DNA of 64,000 nt from Roseinatronobacter monicus (GTDB lineage: Bacteria; Pseudomonadota; Alphaproteobacteria; Rhodobacterales; Rhodobacteraceae), in NCBI RefSeq assembly GCF_006716865.1, contig NZ_VFPT01000001.1:3708824-3772823 (forward strand), given 5' to 3'. Shown piece by piece: positions 7,740 to 16,518 of the stretch. Under the pieces are notes generated by a model. It was not told the origin of the DNA and did no database searches. It saw only the letters and a list, made by a program, of their open reading frames with translations. Position 1 is the stretch's first letter. Each line of letters opens with the position of its first letter. Position numbers and translations under genes: made by a program.

Positions 7740-8027
7740 TCAGGCGGCTGTTGCTGCTTTGCCAAGCTCGCGCTTGATCTTCAGCGCATTCGCCGACAGT
7801 TCGTCGTCCTTGGCGCGTGCAAGATAAGCGTCGAGGCCACCGCGATGGTCTACCGAGCGCAGTGCAGCGGAAGATACCCGCAGCTTGAAGCTCCGACCCA
7901 GAGCTTCAGATTGCAGCGACACGTCCTGCAGGTTTGGCAGAAAGCGGCGGCGGGATTTGTTATTGGCGTGGCTTACATTGTTGCCCGTCATCGGGCCTTT
8001 TCCGGTCAATTCGCAGCGGCGCGACAT
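7740..8027 (-). CDS. rpmB: 50S ribosomal protein L28
   Basis: 95 residues starting [24 protein letters not shown], the conserved opening of L28 (the large-subunit protein with a C-x-x-TGK start). The ATG at 8027 is chosen because it gives the family start; the longer open frame upstream is not conserved sequence. It ends [10 protein letters not shown]. The gene stands alone with its own terminator, between tRNA-Arg and meaB. The length is typical for alphaproteobacteria. Confidence 0.97.
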   Translation of the reverse strand: MSRRCELTGKGPMTGNNVSHANNKSRRRFLPNLQDVSLQSEALGRSFKLRVSSAALRSVDHRGGLDAYLARAKDDELSANALKIKRELGKAATAA

Positions 8028-8130
8028 GGGTTCATCCTCGTCTTGAAAGGGTTTGCCGACATAAAACATCCCGGCAACCACAAAGCAAAAGGGCACTGCT
8101 GCGCAGCGCCTCGAAACTCGTCACGCGCTA

Positions 8131-9159
8131 TTAGGGGGTATCTTGCGCAAGGTCAAGCGATTCCGTCGAACCATCCGGCGTCATTTCGGGCCAGAGTTGC
8201 GCGACAAGCGCGGCGGCTGCTTTGGTGGGGGTCGTCTGACCGGCTTCAACATCCTGCAGCAAGCTTGTTGCAAGGGCGCGGGCCGAGGGCGCTTCCAGCC
8301 GTGCCAGCAAGGTTTGACGGATTTCTTCATGAAACCAGTGCCGCGCCTGTGCGACGCGGCGTGTTTGCCAATGGCCCGTCTCGCGCCGCCATTCGATCAG
8401 GTCACGAATCTCCGACCACGCCTTGTCCAGTCCTGATTGCTCCAGCGCAGAGACGGTCATCGCCTTTGGAAACCCGTCCGGGTCTTGCGGGCGGCGGCGC
8501 AGCAGGCGCAAGGCCCCTGCATAATCGGCGCAGGTCCGTGTTGCTGTTGCTTTCAGGTCGCCATCGGCCTTGTTGACGATGATGATGTCGGCCACTTCCA
8601 TGATCCCGCGTTTGACGCCTTGCAACTCATCCCCGCCAGCGGGTGCCAGCAGCAGCAGAAATACATCCGACAGTTCCGCAACCACGGTTTCCGATTGCCC
8701 TACGCCCACTGTCTCGATCAGCACCACATCGAAACCGGCGGCTTCGCATAGGGCCACCGCTTCGCGCGTGCGGCGTGCCACACCGCCAAGATGGGTTTGG
8801 CTGGGGCTGGGGCGAATAAAGGCTTTTGGGTGGCGGGTCAGGTATTCCATGCGGGTCTTGTCGCCAAGGATTGAGCCGCCTGTGCGCGCACTGGACGGAT
8901 CGACCGCCAGCACCGCCACGCGCAAGTCCTGTTCGGCCAGCATCAGGCCAAAGCTTTCGATAAAGGTGGATTTGCCGACACCGGGCGTGCCTGACAGGCC
9001 GATGCGGATAGCCTCGCGCCCCGACCCTGCAAGCTGTTCAAGCAGGGCTGCCGCTGCCTCGCGGTGGTCGGGCCGTGTGCTTTCGACCAGCGTGATTGCA
9101 CGGGCAAGGGCGCGCCGATCGCCCGAAAGCACCCCGTCTGCCAAGGCTGAATGATCCAT
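8131..9159 (-). CDS. meaB: Methylmalonyl-CoA mutase-associated GTPase MeaB
   Basis: 342 residues from the ATG at 9159, which follows GAGGGG. The P-loop GTPGVGKS lies at 57-64, followed by AVDPSS, a switch region with GDKTRM and a nucleotide-specificity motif NKADGD. This is the G3E / ArgK-MeaB family, the chaperone that loads cobalamin and protects methylmalonyl-CoA mutase. The mutase gene is not in the window. The frame could extend 25 codons upstream, but that part is unconserved in character. MeaB is the best fit; ethylmalonyl-CoA mutase or another B12 mutase may be its partner in this family. Confidence 0.9.
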   Translation of the reverse strand: MDHSALADGVLSGDRRALARAITLVESTRPDHREAAAALLEQLAGSGREAIRIGLSGTPGVGKSTFIESFGLMLAEQDLRVAVLAVDPSSARTGGSILGDKTRMEYLTRHPKAFIRPSPSQTHLGGVARRTREAVALCEAAGFDVVLIETVGVGQSETVVAELSDVFLLLLAPAGGDELQGVKRGIMEVADIIIVNKADGDLKATATRTCADYAGALRLLRRRPQDPDGFPKAMTVSALEQSGLDKAWSEIRDLIEWRRETGHWQTRRVAQARHWFHEEIRQTLLARLEAPSARALATSLLQDVEAGQTTPTKAAAALVAQLWPEMTPDGSTESLDLAQDTP

Positions 9160-9230
9160 GCTGCCCCTCATCTTTCGCGTTGTTCTGTTTGGCCTGTCGC
9201 GCGGGCAAATGTCCAGCCCTCTGGCGCTGC

Positions 9231-9686
9231 TCATACGGGCAAGGCGGCGGCTTGTTTCAGTTGTTCCATAACGATCTGGCTGTGCACGCGCGCGACTGCG
9301 GGGTGGGGCAGCAAACGGTCATGGATCAGGGTGTTCAGCGCGGACAAATCTGCGCACCAGACGCGCAGCAGATAATCAGCCTCGCCTGTCAGGGTCCATG
9401 CGTTGATCACCTGTGGCATGGCGGCCAGCAACCGCTTGAAGCTTTTGGCCCCGTCTGGCGTATGTGTGCCCATCTGGACCTGAACAAAGGCCTGCACCCC
9501 AAGGCCGATCTGGGCAGGGTCAAGGCGCGCGCGGTAGCTGGTGATCGTGCCTTGCGCTTCCAGTCGCTGGCGCCTGCGTGCGGCCTGACTGGGCGACAGG
9601 TGCACGCGCGCGCCCAACGCCTCGGAGGTCAGCATTGCATTCTCCTGCACGGCTGCAAGGATTTCCCGGTCTTTTTGGTCAAGCAT
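9231..9686 (-). CDS. Lrp/AsnC family transcriptional regulator
   Basis: 151 residues from the ATG at 9686 (a TTG at 9704 is the alternative). An AsnC-type helix-turn-helix occupies the first 60 residues (LDQKDREILAAVQ...LTSEALGARVHLSPSQAARRRQRLEAQG), followed by the RAM ligand-binding domain (GVQAFVQVQMG...INAWTLTGEADYLLRV). It is transcribed divergently from hppD with 135 bp between, a common arrangement in Rhodobacteraceae that suggests it controls tyrosine / homogentisate breakdown. The 3' end is 71 bp from the meaB start and on the same strand. Confidence 0.9.
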   Translation of the reverse strand: MLDQKDREILAAVQENAMLTSEALGARVHLSPSQAARRRQRLEAQGTITSYRARLDPAQIGLGVQAFVQVQMGTHTPDGAKSFKRLLAAMPQVINAWTLTGEADYLLRVWCADLSALNTLIHDRLLPHPAVARVHSQIVMEQLKQAAALPV

Positions 9687-9821
9687 GCGTGTTTCCCGCG
9701 ACAATCTTCGACATTTTGATAAATCATAGCATGCAGGCGTGTTCTGTGTCGATCTTTGCGCAACCCTCGCATGTGCTGCGCGATATGATCTGCGAAAGAG
9801 TCACGTTAACAGGAGATCATC

Positions 9822-10913
9822 ATGGGTCCGTTTCCCCACGCCGCCCCGCGCGCCAGCATCAGCCCCGAGAATCCCGCAGGCACAGACGGGTTTGAGTTTG
9901 TCGAATTCGCACACCCCGACCCTGAAACGCTGCGCGCGCAGTTCCGGGCGATGGGCTACACCCGCACGGCCCGCCACCGGCGGCAGGATATCGAGCTGTG
10001 GCAGCAGGGCGACATCACCTATGTGCTGAACAATGACAACGACAGCCATGCGATGGGGTTCGCCGCCGAGCATGGTCCTTGTGCGTCCGCGATGGGCTGG
10101 CGCGTGGTGGATGCAAAACATGCTTTCGATCACGCGGTTGCCCTTGGGGCCAAGCCGTATTCCGGGCCGGGCAAGGTGCTGGATGTGCCCGCAATCATCG
10201 GCATTGGCGGATCACTGATCTATTTCATCGAAGAATATGGCGAGGCGCATCCTTACGCCGAATTTGACTGGCTTTGTGCGCCCAAGCCAAAGGGGGTTGG
10301 GTTCTACTATCTCGATCATCTGACGCACAATGTGTTCAAGGGAAACATGGACACATGGTTTGAGTTTTACAGCCGCCTGTTCAATTTCCGCGAAATTCGG
10401 TTCTTTGACATTGCGGGCAAGTTCACGGGTCTGTTCAGCCGCGCGCTGACCTCTCCTTGTGGGCGGATCAGGATTCCGATCAATGAAGACCGGGGTGAAA
10501 CGGGACAGATTGTCGAATACCTCAAGCGTTATAACGGCGAGGGGATTCAGCATATCGCGGTCGGCACCGAAGATATCTATGCGGCAACCGATGCAATCGC
10601 CGAGCGTGGGATCAAATTCATGCCCAAACCCCCAATGGCCTATTATGATCTGAGCCATGAGCGCGTGACCGGCCACACAGAACCGGTTGAGCTGATGGCC
10701 AAGCACGGCATCCTGATTGATGGTGAAGGGGTCGTAGACGGGGGCGAGACAAAGATCCTGCTGCAAATCTTCTCGAAAACCATGGTGGGACCGATCTTCT
10801 TCGAGTTCATCCAGCGCAAAGGCGATGACGGCTTTGGCGAAGGGAACTTCAAGGCGCTGTTCGAATCCATCGAGGCGGATCAGATCGCGCGCGGGGTGTT
10901 GAAAACGGGCTGA
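9822..10913 (+). CDS. hppD: 4-hydroxyphenylpyruvate dioxygenase
   Basis: 363 residues. It converts 4-hydroxyphenylpyruvate to homogentisate in tyrosine degradation, using Fe(II) and O2. It has two vicinal-oxygen-chelate domains with the metal ligands visible as His166 (LDHLTHNV), His244 (IQHIAVG) and Glu328 (FFEFIQRK); the final QRKG-DDGFGEGNF segment is diagnostic. A strong ribosome site AGGAG precedes the ATG. It is divergent from the Lrp regulator and followed after 121 bp by the phenylacetate genes, so this is an aromatic catabolism neighbourhood. Homogentisate dioxygenase is not in the window. Confidence 0.96.
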   Translation: MGPFPHAAPRASISPENPAGTDGFEFVEFAHPDPETLRAQFRAMGYTRTARHRRQDIELWQQGDITYVLNNDNDSHAMGFAAEHGPCASAMGWRVVDAKHAFDHAVALGAKPYSGPGKVLDVPAIIGIGGSLIYFIEEYGEAHPYAEFDWLCAPKPKGVGFYYLDHLTHNVFKGNMDTWFEFYSRLFNFREIRFFDIAGKFTGLFSRALTSPCGRIRIPINEDRGETGQIVEYLKRYNGEGIQHIAVGTEDIYAATDAIAERGIKFMPKPPMAYYDLSHERVTGHTEPVELMAKHGILIDGEGVVDGGETKILLQIFSKTMVGPIFFEFIQRKGDDGFGEGNFKALFESIEADQIARGVLKTG

Positions 10914-10979
10914 CCGGCGCAGGCAGGCCGCGCGCGCCACGGTCGCGCGGTCAAGGCCGCGCATGTGATAAACAGAATT

Positions 10980-10994
10980 GACCGATCGGTCGGT
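10980..10994. promoter_or_regulatory. Palindromic operator, likely PaaR (TetR family)
   Basis: GACCGATCGGTC (10980-10991) is a perfect 12 bp palindrome extended to ACCGATCGGTCGGT (10981-10994). This form, with overlapping ACCGA / TCGGT half-sites, is typical of TetR-family operators such as those of PaaR and AcuR. It lies 41 bp before the paaG start, and a TetR gene ends the same operon (13591-14187), so self-repression released by phenylacetyl-CoA is likely. Confidence 0.65.
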
Positions 10995-11034
10995 TTATGC
11001 AAATCTTCCTCTCGATCTGGGAGGAGAGATTGTC

Positions 11035-11829
11035 ATGACATCACCCGCGACGGTGATCGCGCACCTGCAAGGCGGGGTTCTGGAGCTGACCCTGAACCGC
11101 CCCGAAAAGCTCAATTCATTCAATGCTGACATGCACGGTGCCCTGCGCGCAGGGCTTGACCGTGCGGCGCAAGACAGCGCAGTGCGCGCGGTCTTGCTCA
11201 CAGGTTCCGGGCGCGCGTTCAGTGCCGGGCAGGATCTGGGGGATCGTGATCCGCGCAAGGGGGGGCCAAAACCTGATCTTGGTCAGACGATTGGTGAATT
11301 CTACGCCCCGCTTATCCGGTCCATTCGTGCCGTGGACAAGCCCGTGATTGCAGCGGTGAACGGGGTGGCAGCGGGGGCGGGTGCCAATATTGCGCTGGCC
11401 TGCGACATTGTGCTGGCCGCGCAATCGGCGCGCTTCATTCAGGCCTTTGCCAAGCTGGGGCTGGTGCCCGATGCGGGCGGAAGCTGGGCACTGACGCGGC
11501 TTTTGGGCGAAGCACGCGCCAAGGCGCTGGCCCTGACAGCCGAACCGCTATCCGCACAGCAGGCCGCCGATTGGGGGCTGATCTGGAAAGCGCTGCCAGA
11601 TGACACCCTGATGGAAGAGGCGCGCGCGCTGGCGCAGCGTCTGGCCGAAGGGCCGACCTTTGGCTATGGGCTGACGAAACAGGCCATTCATGCGGCCAGC
11701 GTCAACAGCCTTGATGACCAGCTTGATCTTGAACAGGATTTTCAGCGCCGCGCAGGGTTCTCTGCGGATTACGCCGAAGGTGTCACCGCTTTTCTTGAAA
11801 AACGACAGCCAAGGTTTCAGGGCAAATGA
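11035..11829 (+). CDS. paaG: Enoyl-CoA hydratase/isomerase, PaaG-type
   Basis: 264 residues from the ATG at 11035, preceded by GGGAGGAGAG. A crotonase fold is indicated by NRPEKLNSFN, AFSAGQDL (61-68), the oxyanion-hole loop AAVNGVAAGAGANIALACD, and FAKLGLVPDAGGSW with Asp146 at the PaaG acid position. PaaG isomerises ring-1,2-epoxyphenylacetyl-CoA to the oxepin form in aerobic phenylacetate breakdown. The assignment as PaaG rather than a generic crotonase rests on this motif and on being first in an operon with paaI, paaK and paaR. The stop overlaps the paaI start (ATGA). Confidence 0.88.
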   Translation: MTSPATVIAHLQGGVLELTLNRPEKLNSFNADMHGALRAGLDRAAQDSAVRAVLLTGSGRAFSAGQDLGDRDPRKGGPKPDLGQTIGEFYAPLIRSIRAVDKPVIAAVNGVAAGAGANIALACDIVLAAQSARFIQAFAKLGLVPDAGGSWALTRLLGEARAKALALTAEPLSAQQAADWGLIWKALPDDTLMEEARALAQRLAEGPTFGYGLTKQAIHAASVNSLDDQLDLEQDFQRRAGFSADYAEGVTAFLEKRQPRFQGK

Positions 11830-12272
11830 CCAATCCCGATACAATAACCCCGCAAGAACTGGCCGACGCCTGTGCAAAAGCCATGTGGAACGATGACAGC
11901 GCCAGTCAGAACTTGGGCATGTCACTGGACCATGTCGCACCGGGGGTGGCGACCCTGTCCATGACCATCACCGACCAGATGACCAACGGGCATGGCATGT
12001 GCCACGGCGGCTATATCTTTACGCTGGCTGATTCAGCTTTTGCCTTTGCGTGTAACACCTACAACCAGCGTGTGGTCGCGCAGCATTGCGCTGTTACTTA
12101 CCTGAGCCCGGTCGAGACGGGCGCGCGGCTGCAAGCCCATGCGCGCGAGGTTTCGCGCAGGGGGCGGTCGGGGATTTATGATGTGCGCGTGACGGATGGG
12201 TCTGGCGCGGTCATTGCCGAATTTCGTGGGCATTCGCGTGTCATCAAGGGCACGCATCTGACGGAGGAATAA
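11826..12272 (+). CDS. paaI: Hydroxyphenylacetyl-CoA thioesterase PaaI
   Basis: 148 residues with the hotdog fold of PaaI: NGHGMCHGGYIFTLADSAFAFACN at about 54-77, including the HGG turn and the catalytic-type Asp69. PaaI hydrolyses dead-end ring-hydroxylated phenylacetyl-CoA and frees CoA. The start overlaps the paaG stop by 4 bp, and paaK begins 4 bp after its end, so all are one transcript. The length matches the family. Confidence 0.93.
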   Translation: MTNPDTITPQELADACAKAMWNDDSASQNLGMSLDHVAPGVATLSMTITDQMTNGHGMCHGGYIFTLADSAFAFACNTYNQRVVAQHCAVTYLSPVETGARLQAHAREVSRRGRSGIYDVRVTDGSGAVIAEFRGHSRVIKGTHLTEE

Positions 12273-12275
12273 GCT

Positions 12276-13589
12276 ATGGAAGACCTGTCCCCGAAACCCG
12301 GTGATCTGGAACCGATCGAGACGGCCTCGCGCGATGAAATCAGCGCCCTGCAACTGGAGCGGCTGAAATGGTCGCTGCGCCATGCCTATGAGGGGTCCAG
12401 TTTTTACCGCAAGCGGTTCGACGATCATGGCGTGCATCCCGATGATCTGCACACATTGGCTGATCTGGCCAAATTCCCCTTCACTGTGAAAACCGACCTG
12501 CGCGATACCTACCCGTTTGGCATGTTCGCAGTCCCGCGCGAGGAATTGGTGCGGGTACATGCGTCATCCGGCACAACCGGCAAGCCCACTGTCGTGGGCT
12601 ACACCCGCCGCGACATTGACACATGGGCCGATCTGGTCGCCCGCTCGATCCGCGCAAGCGGGGGGCGCAAGGGCGACATCGTGCATATCGCCTATGGCTA
12701 CGGTCTGTTCACGGGCGGCTTGGGCGCGCATTACGGGGCGGAGCGGCTGGGGTGCACGGTCGTGCCTGTGTCGGGCGGCATGACCGAACGGCAGGTCACG
12801 CTGATCAATGACTTCAAGCCCCGCATCATCATGGTGACACCATCCTATATGCTGTCGATCCTTGACGGGTTTCAGCGCGCAGGCATTGACCCGCGTGAGT
12901 CGTCGCTTGCCGTGGGCATATTCGGGGCAGAGCCTTGGACAAATTCCATGCGCCACGAGATCGAGCAGGCGTTTGATATGCACGCGGTGGATATTTATGG
13001 CCTGTCCGAGGTGATGGGGCCGGGGGTGGCCAATGAATGCGTGGAAAGCAAGGATGGGCTGCATCTGTGGGAAGATCATTTCTACCCCGAGATCATCAAC
13101 CCTGAAACCGGCGAAGTGCTGCCCGATGGCGAAATGGGCGAGTTGGTCTTTACCACGCTGACCAAGGAAGGGCTGCCCATCGTGCGCTACCGCACGCGCG
13201 ACCTGACACGGCTGTTGCCCGGCACCGCGCGCTCCATGCGCCGGATCGAAAAGATCACCGGGCGGTCTGACGACATGATCATTCTGCGGGGCGTCAATAT
13301 TTTCCCCACGCAGGTGGAAGAGCAAATTCTGAAATGCGCGGGGCTTGCTCCGCATTTCCAGATTGAACTGACGCGCACAGGGCGGATGGATGACATGACT
13401 GTGCATTGCGAGGCGACACTCCGCGCTGCGGAAGGGGGGGCGCGCGCGGCGTCGGGGCAGGAGTTGTCGCACCATATCAAAAGCACATTGGGGGTCACAG
13501 CCAAGGTGCTGGTGCATACGCCCGGCAGCGCGCCCCGATCCGAAGGCAAGGCCAAGCGCGTGGTCGATAACCGACCCAAGGAGGGGTGA
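12276..13589 (+). CDS. paaK: Phenylacetate-CoA ligase
   Basis: 437 residues. An adenylate-forming enzyme that makes phenylacetyl-CoA from phenylacetate, ATP and CoA. The P-loop HASSGTTGKP is at 95-104, with the family segments HIAYGYGLFTGGLGAHYG, VDIYGLSEVMGPGVANEC and the C-terminal hinge GRSDDMIILRGVNIFPTQVEE. The TGA stop is 1 base before the paaR ATG. The epoxidase genes paaABCDE are not in this window and are presumably elsewhere. Confidence 0.96.
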   Translation: MEDLSPKPGDLEPIETASRDEISALQLERLKWSLRHAYEGSSFYRKRFDDHGVHPDDLHTLADLAKFPFTVKTDLRDTYPFGMFAVPREELVRVHASSGTTGKPTVVGYTRRDIDTWADLVARSIRASGGRKGDIVHIAYGYGLFTGGLGAHYGAERLGCTVVPVSGGMTERQVTLINDFKPRIIMVTPSYMLSILDGFQRAGIDPRESSLAVGIFGAEPWTNSMRHEIEQAFDMHAVDIYGLSEVMGPGVANECVESKDGLHLWEDHFYPEIINPETGEVLPDGEMGELVFTTLTKEGLPIVRYRTRDLTRLLPGTARSMRRIEKITGRSDDMIILRGVNIFPTQVEEQILKCAGLAPHFQIELTRTGRMDDMTVHCEATLRAAEGGARAASGQELSHHIKSTLGVTAKVLVHTPGSAPRSEGKAKRVVDNRPKEG

Positions 13590-13590
13590 A

Positions 13591-14187
13591 ATGGCCCGCT
13601 CGCGCGCCCATGATTTCGAGGAAAAGCAACGCAGCATTCTGCGCAGCGCGGCGGCTGTGTTTGCCGAAGTGGGCATGGACAAGGCGTCGATGTCACAGAT
13701 CGCAGCGCGCGCGGATGTGTCCAAAGCGCTGCTGTATCACTACTATCCGGGCCGTGATGCGCTGATCTTCGATATTCTGCGCACCAATCTGACCGAATTG
13801 GACGAGGCTATTGCCGCCGCAGATCAGCCCGACGCCCTGCCGCGCGCGCGCCTGCGCGCACTGGTTCACGCGGTGTTGGAGCAATACCGCGATGCGGATG
13901 ATTATCACAAGGTCCAGTTGAACGGCACGCAAACCCTGCCGCAAGGCCAGCGCGACGAGATCATGGCGATAGAGCGCCGGATCGTGCGACGCTTTGCCGT
14001 CGTGATCCGTCAGATCAACCCCGATCTGGAGGCCGAGCGCCCCATATTGATGCCTGTCACCATGTCGATTTTCGGCATGATGAACTGGGTTTATATGTGG
14101 TTCAAGGAGGGCGGCCCTGTCAGCCGCGCGGATTACGCGGATCTGGCGACCGATATCTTGTTGGGCGGGATTGAGGGGTTGCGCTAG
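13591..14187 (+). CDS. paaR: TetR family regulator, likely PaaR
   Basis: 198 residues. A TetR-type helix-turn-helix is at the N-terminus (RSILRSAAAVFAEVGMDKASMSQIAARADVSKALLYHYYPGRDAL), followed by a helical ligand domain. It is last in the paaG-paaI-paaK operon, 1 base after paaK. The match of context and the ACCGATCGGT-type site before paaG suggest it represses this operon and responds to a CoA thioester. The name rests on context. Confidence 0.82.
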   Translation: MARSRAHDFEEKQRSILRSAAAVFAEVGMDKASMSQIAARADVSKALLYHYYPGRDALIFDILRTNLTELDEAIAAADQPDALPRARLRALVHAVLEQYRDADDYHKVQLNGTQTLPQGQRDEIMAIERRIVRRFAVVIRQINPDLEAERPILMPVTMSIFGMMNWVYMWFKEGGPVSRADYADLATDILLGGIEGLR

Positions 14188-14210
14188 GCCGCAGGCCGTG
14201 AACGCAAAAC

Positions 14211-14230
14211 GCCCGCCGGTAGGGGCGGGC
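14211..14230. terminator. Convergent terminator between paaR and rpsO
   Basis: GCCCGCC (14211-14217) pairs with GGCGGGC (14224-14230) over a 6-base loop. On the minus strand it is followed by GTTTTG, and it lies 30 bp past the rpsO stop. It may serve both converging transcripts. Confidence 0.7.
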
Positions 14231-14259
14231 GCAAATTCTTTGCAAGATGCGTGCAGGCC

Positions 14260-14529
14260 TTAGCGGCGGATGCCCAGCTTGCCGATCAGGTCACGGTAGC
14301 GACCCTCATCCTTGCTGCGCAGATAATCCAGCAATTTGCGGCGCGTGGCCACAAGTGTCAGAAGCCCACGGCGAGAGTGGTTGTCTTTTTTGTGGGTCTT
14401 GAAATGCTCGGTCAGGTTCGAGATGCGCTTGGTCAGCACGGCGACCTGAACTTCGGGTGAACCTGTATCGCCTTCGGTGCGTGCAAATTCACTGATCAGG
14501 CGGTTCTTGTCTTCGACGGTAATCGACAT
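14260..14529 (-). CDS. rpsO: 30S ribosomal protein S15
   Basis: 89 residues starting [28 protein letters not shown], with [29 protein letters not shown], the conserved S15 rRNA-binding region. The ATG at 14529 is preceded by AAGGAG; the much longer open frame upstream is not S15. S15 binds 16S rRNA early in small-subunit assembly. The gene is monocistronic here, converging on paaR. Confidence 0.97.
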   Translation of the reverse strand: MSITVEDKNRLISEFARTEGDTGSPEVQVAVLTKRISNLTEHFKTHKKDNHSRRGLLTLVATRRKLLDYLRSKDEGRYRDLIGKLGIRR

Positions 14530-14795
14530 CGGGGTCTCCTTGGTCTGAGGGTTAAGGCGCAAGCCGGGATGTCGTCCAGCAGGGCCGATGGAGGGCAGCC
14601 TTTCGGTGCAAGGGGGCAGATAGACCAGAATCGCGCGCTTGGAAAGCCCCTGTTTTGCCCAGCACTTGTTAACCATTCTTACAGTTTGCACCGCTGAATC
14701 GTGCAATTTCGCTTCGTTGGGGCATGCAACGAGGGCATAGTCACAGGTGGGGTATTGCAGCGGGAATCGGGCCGCGTGTGCAAAGGTTGGGTGTG

Positions 14796-15898
14796 ATGTG
14801 GATGTTCTTTGGCTTGCTTGCCGCCGTTGCGGGGGCTTCGATGGCGGATTTTCTGGTATCGTCAAAATCTGACTCGGATCAGGATGAGGATCGCTTGGGC
14901 GGATCAGAGGGCGAATCCTCGGGCACGCACCAAGGCCAGACATCCGGCCTGTCACAGATGATGGCCTTTGAGGATGACGCGTCGACCATCACGCCGCAAG
15001 TGGATCGCGCGTTGTATATGGGCTTGTTCGATGATCTGGATGAACGCATCCACAGCAGCGATTTGTATCCGCCGGTACCTGGACAGCCCGACCTGCCTGA
15101 ACCGCAAGATAATGAACTGTCCCCGACGCCCCAGTATGAGCGCACGCCGGATATGGGGCTGTTCGATCATCTGGATGAGCGCATCCATAGCAGCGACCTG
15201 TATCCACCCGCGCAGCCACCGCAGCCCGCCCTTCTGGAAGGGGGGCCGCAGGATGACCGCCTGACAGGGACTGTGGCCGATGACACTTTGCTGGGTGGCG
15301 GCGGGAATGACACGCTTATCGGTGCTGGCGGCAACAATCTCTTGCAAGTGGACAGTGGGGCCAATCACCTGATCGGCGGCGAAGGGAATGACGTTCTGCG
15401 CGGCGGCAGTGGCAATGACACGCTGGAAGGGGGTGGGGCAATGACCTTCTTTTCGCGGGTGGGGGCGATAATGTTCTGATGGGCGGCGCGGGGGATGACA
15501 CGCTTGTGGGTGCCGCGCTGGATGACAGCGGGCAGGATCGCAGTGGCGCGAATTTCCTCAATGGCGGTGCGGGCGATGATCTGCTGATTGCAGGGCAGGG
15601 GGACACGCTCAGCGGGGGCGAAGGGGCCGATCAGTTCGCGCTGGGCGATTGGCTGGCCGGTGGCGCGCCTGCCCTGATCGTCGATTACAGCCCAGAGGTG
15701 GATCAGATCGTGTTACATTACGACCCTGACCGGCTGACCCAGCCAGAGGTGAGCGTGACCTTCGACGCAACCCAGCCGGATACGGCTGATATCCGCGTGA
15801 ACGGGCAGATTATCGCGCATGTCGCAAACGCATCCGGCTTGACTGCGGATGCGATTGCGGTGGTTGCAGGGTATCCTGAAGCGATTGCCGCAGAATAA
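14796..15898 (+). pseudogene. RTX-type calcium-binding repeat protein, frameshifted
   Basis: Reading from the ATG at 14796, the protein has a hydrophobic N-terminal segment ([20 protein letters not shown]), an acidic spacer with two near-identical copies of MGLFDDLDERIHSSDLYPP, then GGxGNDxL calcium-binding nonapeptides. The frame is lost at the G-rich stretch 15429-15438 and stops at 15479. RTX repeats resume at once in the -1 frame (15479-15898), which ends in a typical non-repeat C-terminal domain. One extra G would join the halves as continuous repeats. This is either a true mutation, phase-type slippage or a base-call error in a G run. RTX proteins are normally exported and surface or extracellular. 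Confidence 0.8.
15018..15209 (+). repeat. 57 bp imperfect repeat inside the RTX gene
   Basis: Units 15018-15074 and 15153-15209, 135 bp apart, each encode M-G-L-F-D-[D/H]-L-D-E-R-I-H-S-S-D-L-Y-P-P. Most DNA differences are at third codon positions, so the peptide is under selection. The role of this 19-residue motif is unknown to me. Confidence 0.85.
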
Positions 15899-15907
15899 GG
15901 CACCTGG

Positions 15908-16336
15908 CTATGCGACGGACACGACTTCAACCGCAAAGGTCAGGTCTTTGCCCGCCAGCGGATGGTTTGCGTCCAGCGTGACGCTTTCGTCGGTCACTTC
16001 GGCCACGACAACCGGGATTGCGTTGCCCTCGGGTGTTTGCATTTGCAGCATTGTGCCGGGGTCCAGCGGGATATTCTCGGGGATCTGGTCGCGTGGTACA
16101 TCCTGACGGGCCTGGGGCTGGTATTCGCCGTAAGCTTCCGCACTTGGGATGGTGACAGTTTTCTGTTCGCCCACGGTCATGCCGTCAATCGCGCGGTCCA
16201 GCCCCGGAATGATTGCGCCTGAACCGACCTGAAATTCCAGCGGCTCGCGCCCTTCGGAGCTGTCGAAAACGGAACCATCTTCAAGAGTGCCTGTATAGTG
16301 AAATCGAACTGTGGTGCCGGCTGTCGCCTGCGTCAT
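15908..16336 (-). CDS. FKBP-type peptidyl-prolyl cis-trans isomerase (SlyD-like)
   Basis: 142 residues from the ATG at 16336, preceded by GGAAGG. The FKBP core VRFHYTGTLEDGSVFDSSEGREPLEFQVG.GAIIPGLDRAIDGMTVGEQKTVTI is followed by an insert-in-flap segment (AYGEYQPQARQDVPRDQIP...GNAIPVVVAEVTDESVTLDANHPLAGKDLTFAVEV), the layout of SlyD-type folding helpers. The His-rich metal-binding tail of E. coli SlyD is absent. It converges on the RTX gene, 9 bp apart. Confidence 0.93.
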   Translation of the reverse strand: MTQATAGTTVRFHYTGTLEDGSVFDSSEGREPLEFQVGSGAIIPGLDRAIDGMTVGEQKTVTIPSAEAYGEYQPQARQDVPRDQIPENIPLDPGTMLQMQTPEGNAIPVVVAEVTDESVTLDANHPLAGKDLTFAVEVVSVA

Positions 16337-16518
16337 GAGATATCCTTCCAATAAGGGGTGGGGTGAGTTGGCAGAGGCGCGCAAGCTCGCACGGTGCTCT
16401 GTGGCAGTACCCTAAGCATGCCAAGTCACGACAAGCTTGTAAACCCGATGCACGGGACATGACCTTGACGGGGGCGTGCCCTGCCTGCATACCCGCGCCC
16501 GGAAACCGGAGTGCCCCC

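Noticed and set aside
12564..13724. A 386-codon minus-strand frame opposite paaK and paaR
   Set aside because: No recognisable domain and no ribosome site. paaK and paaR on the + strand explain the region fully.
16337..16518. A SAM or SAH riboswitch before trmB
   Set aside because: The bases expected for SAM-II or the Rhodobacterales SAM/SAH element are not seen, and no convincing pseudoknot could be drawn.
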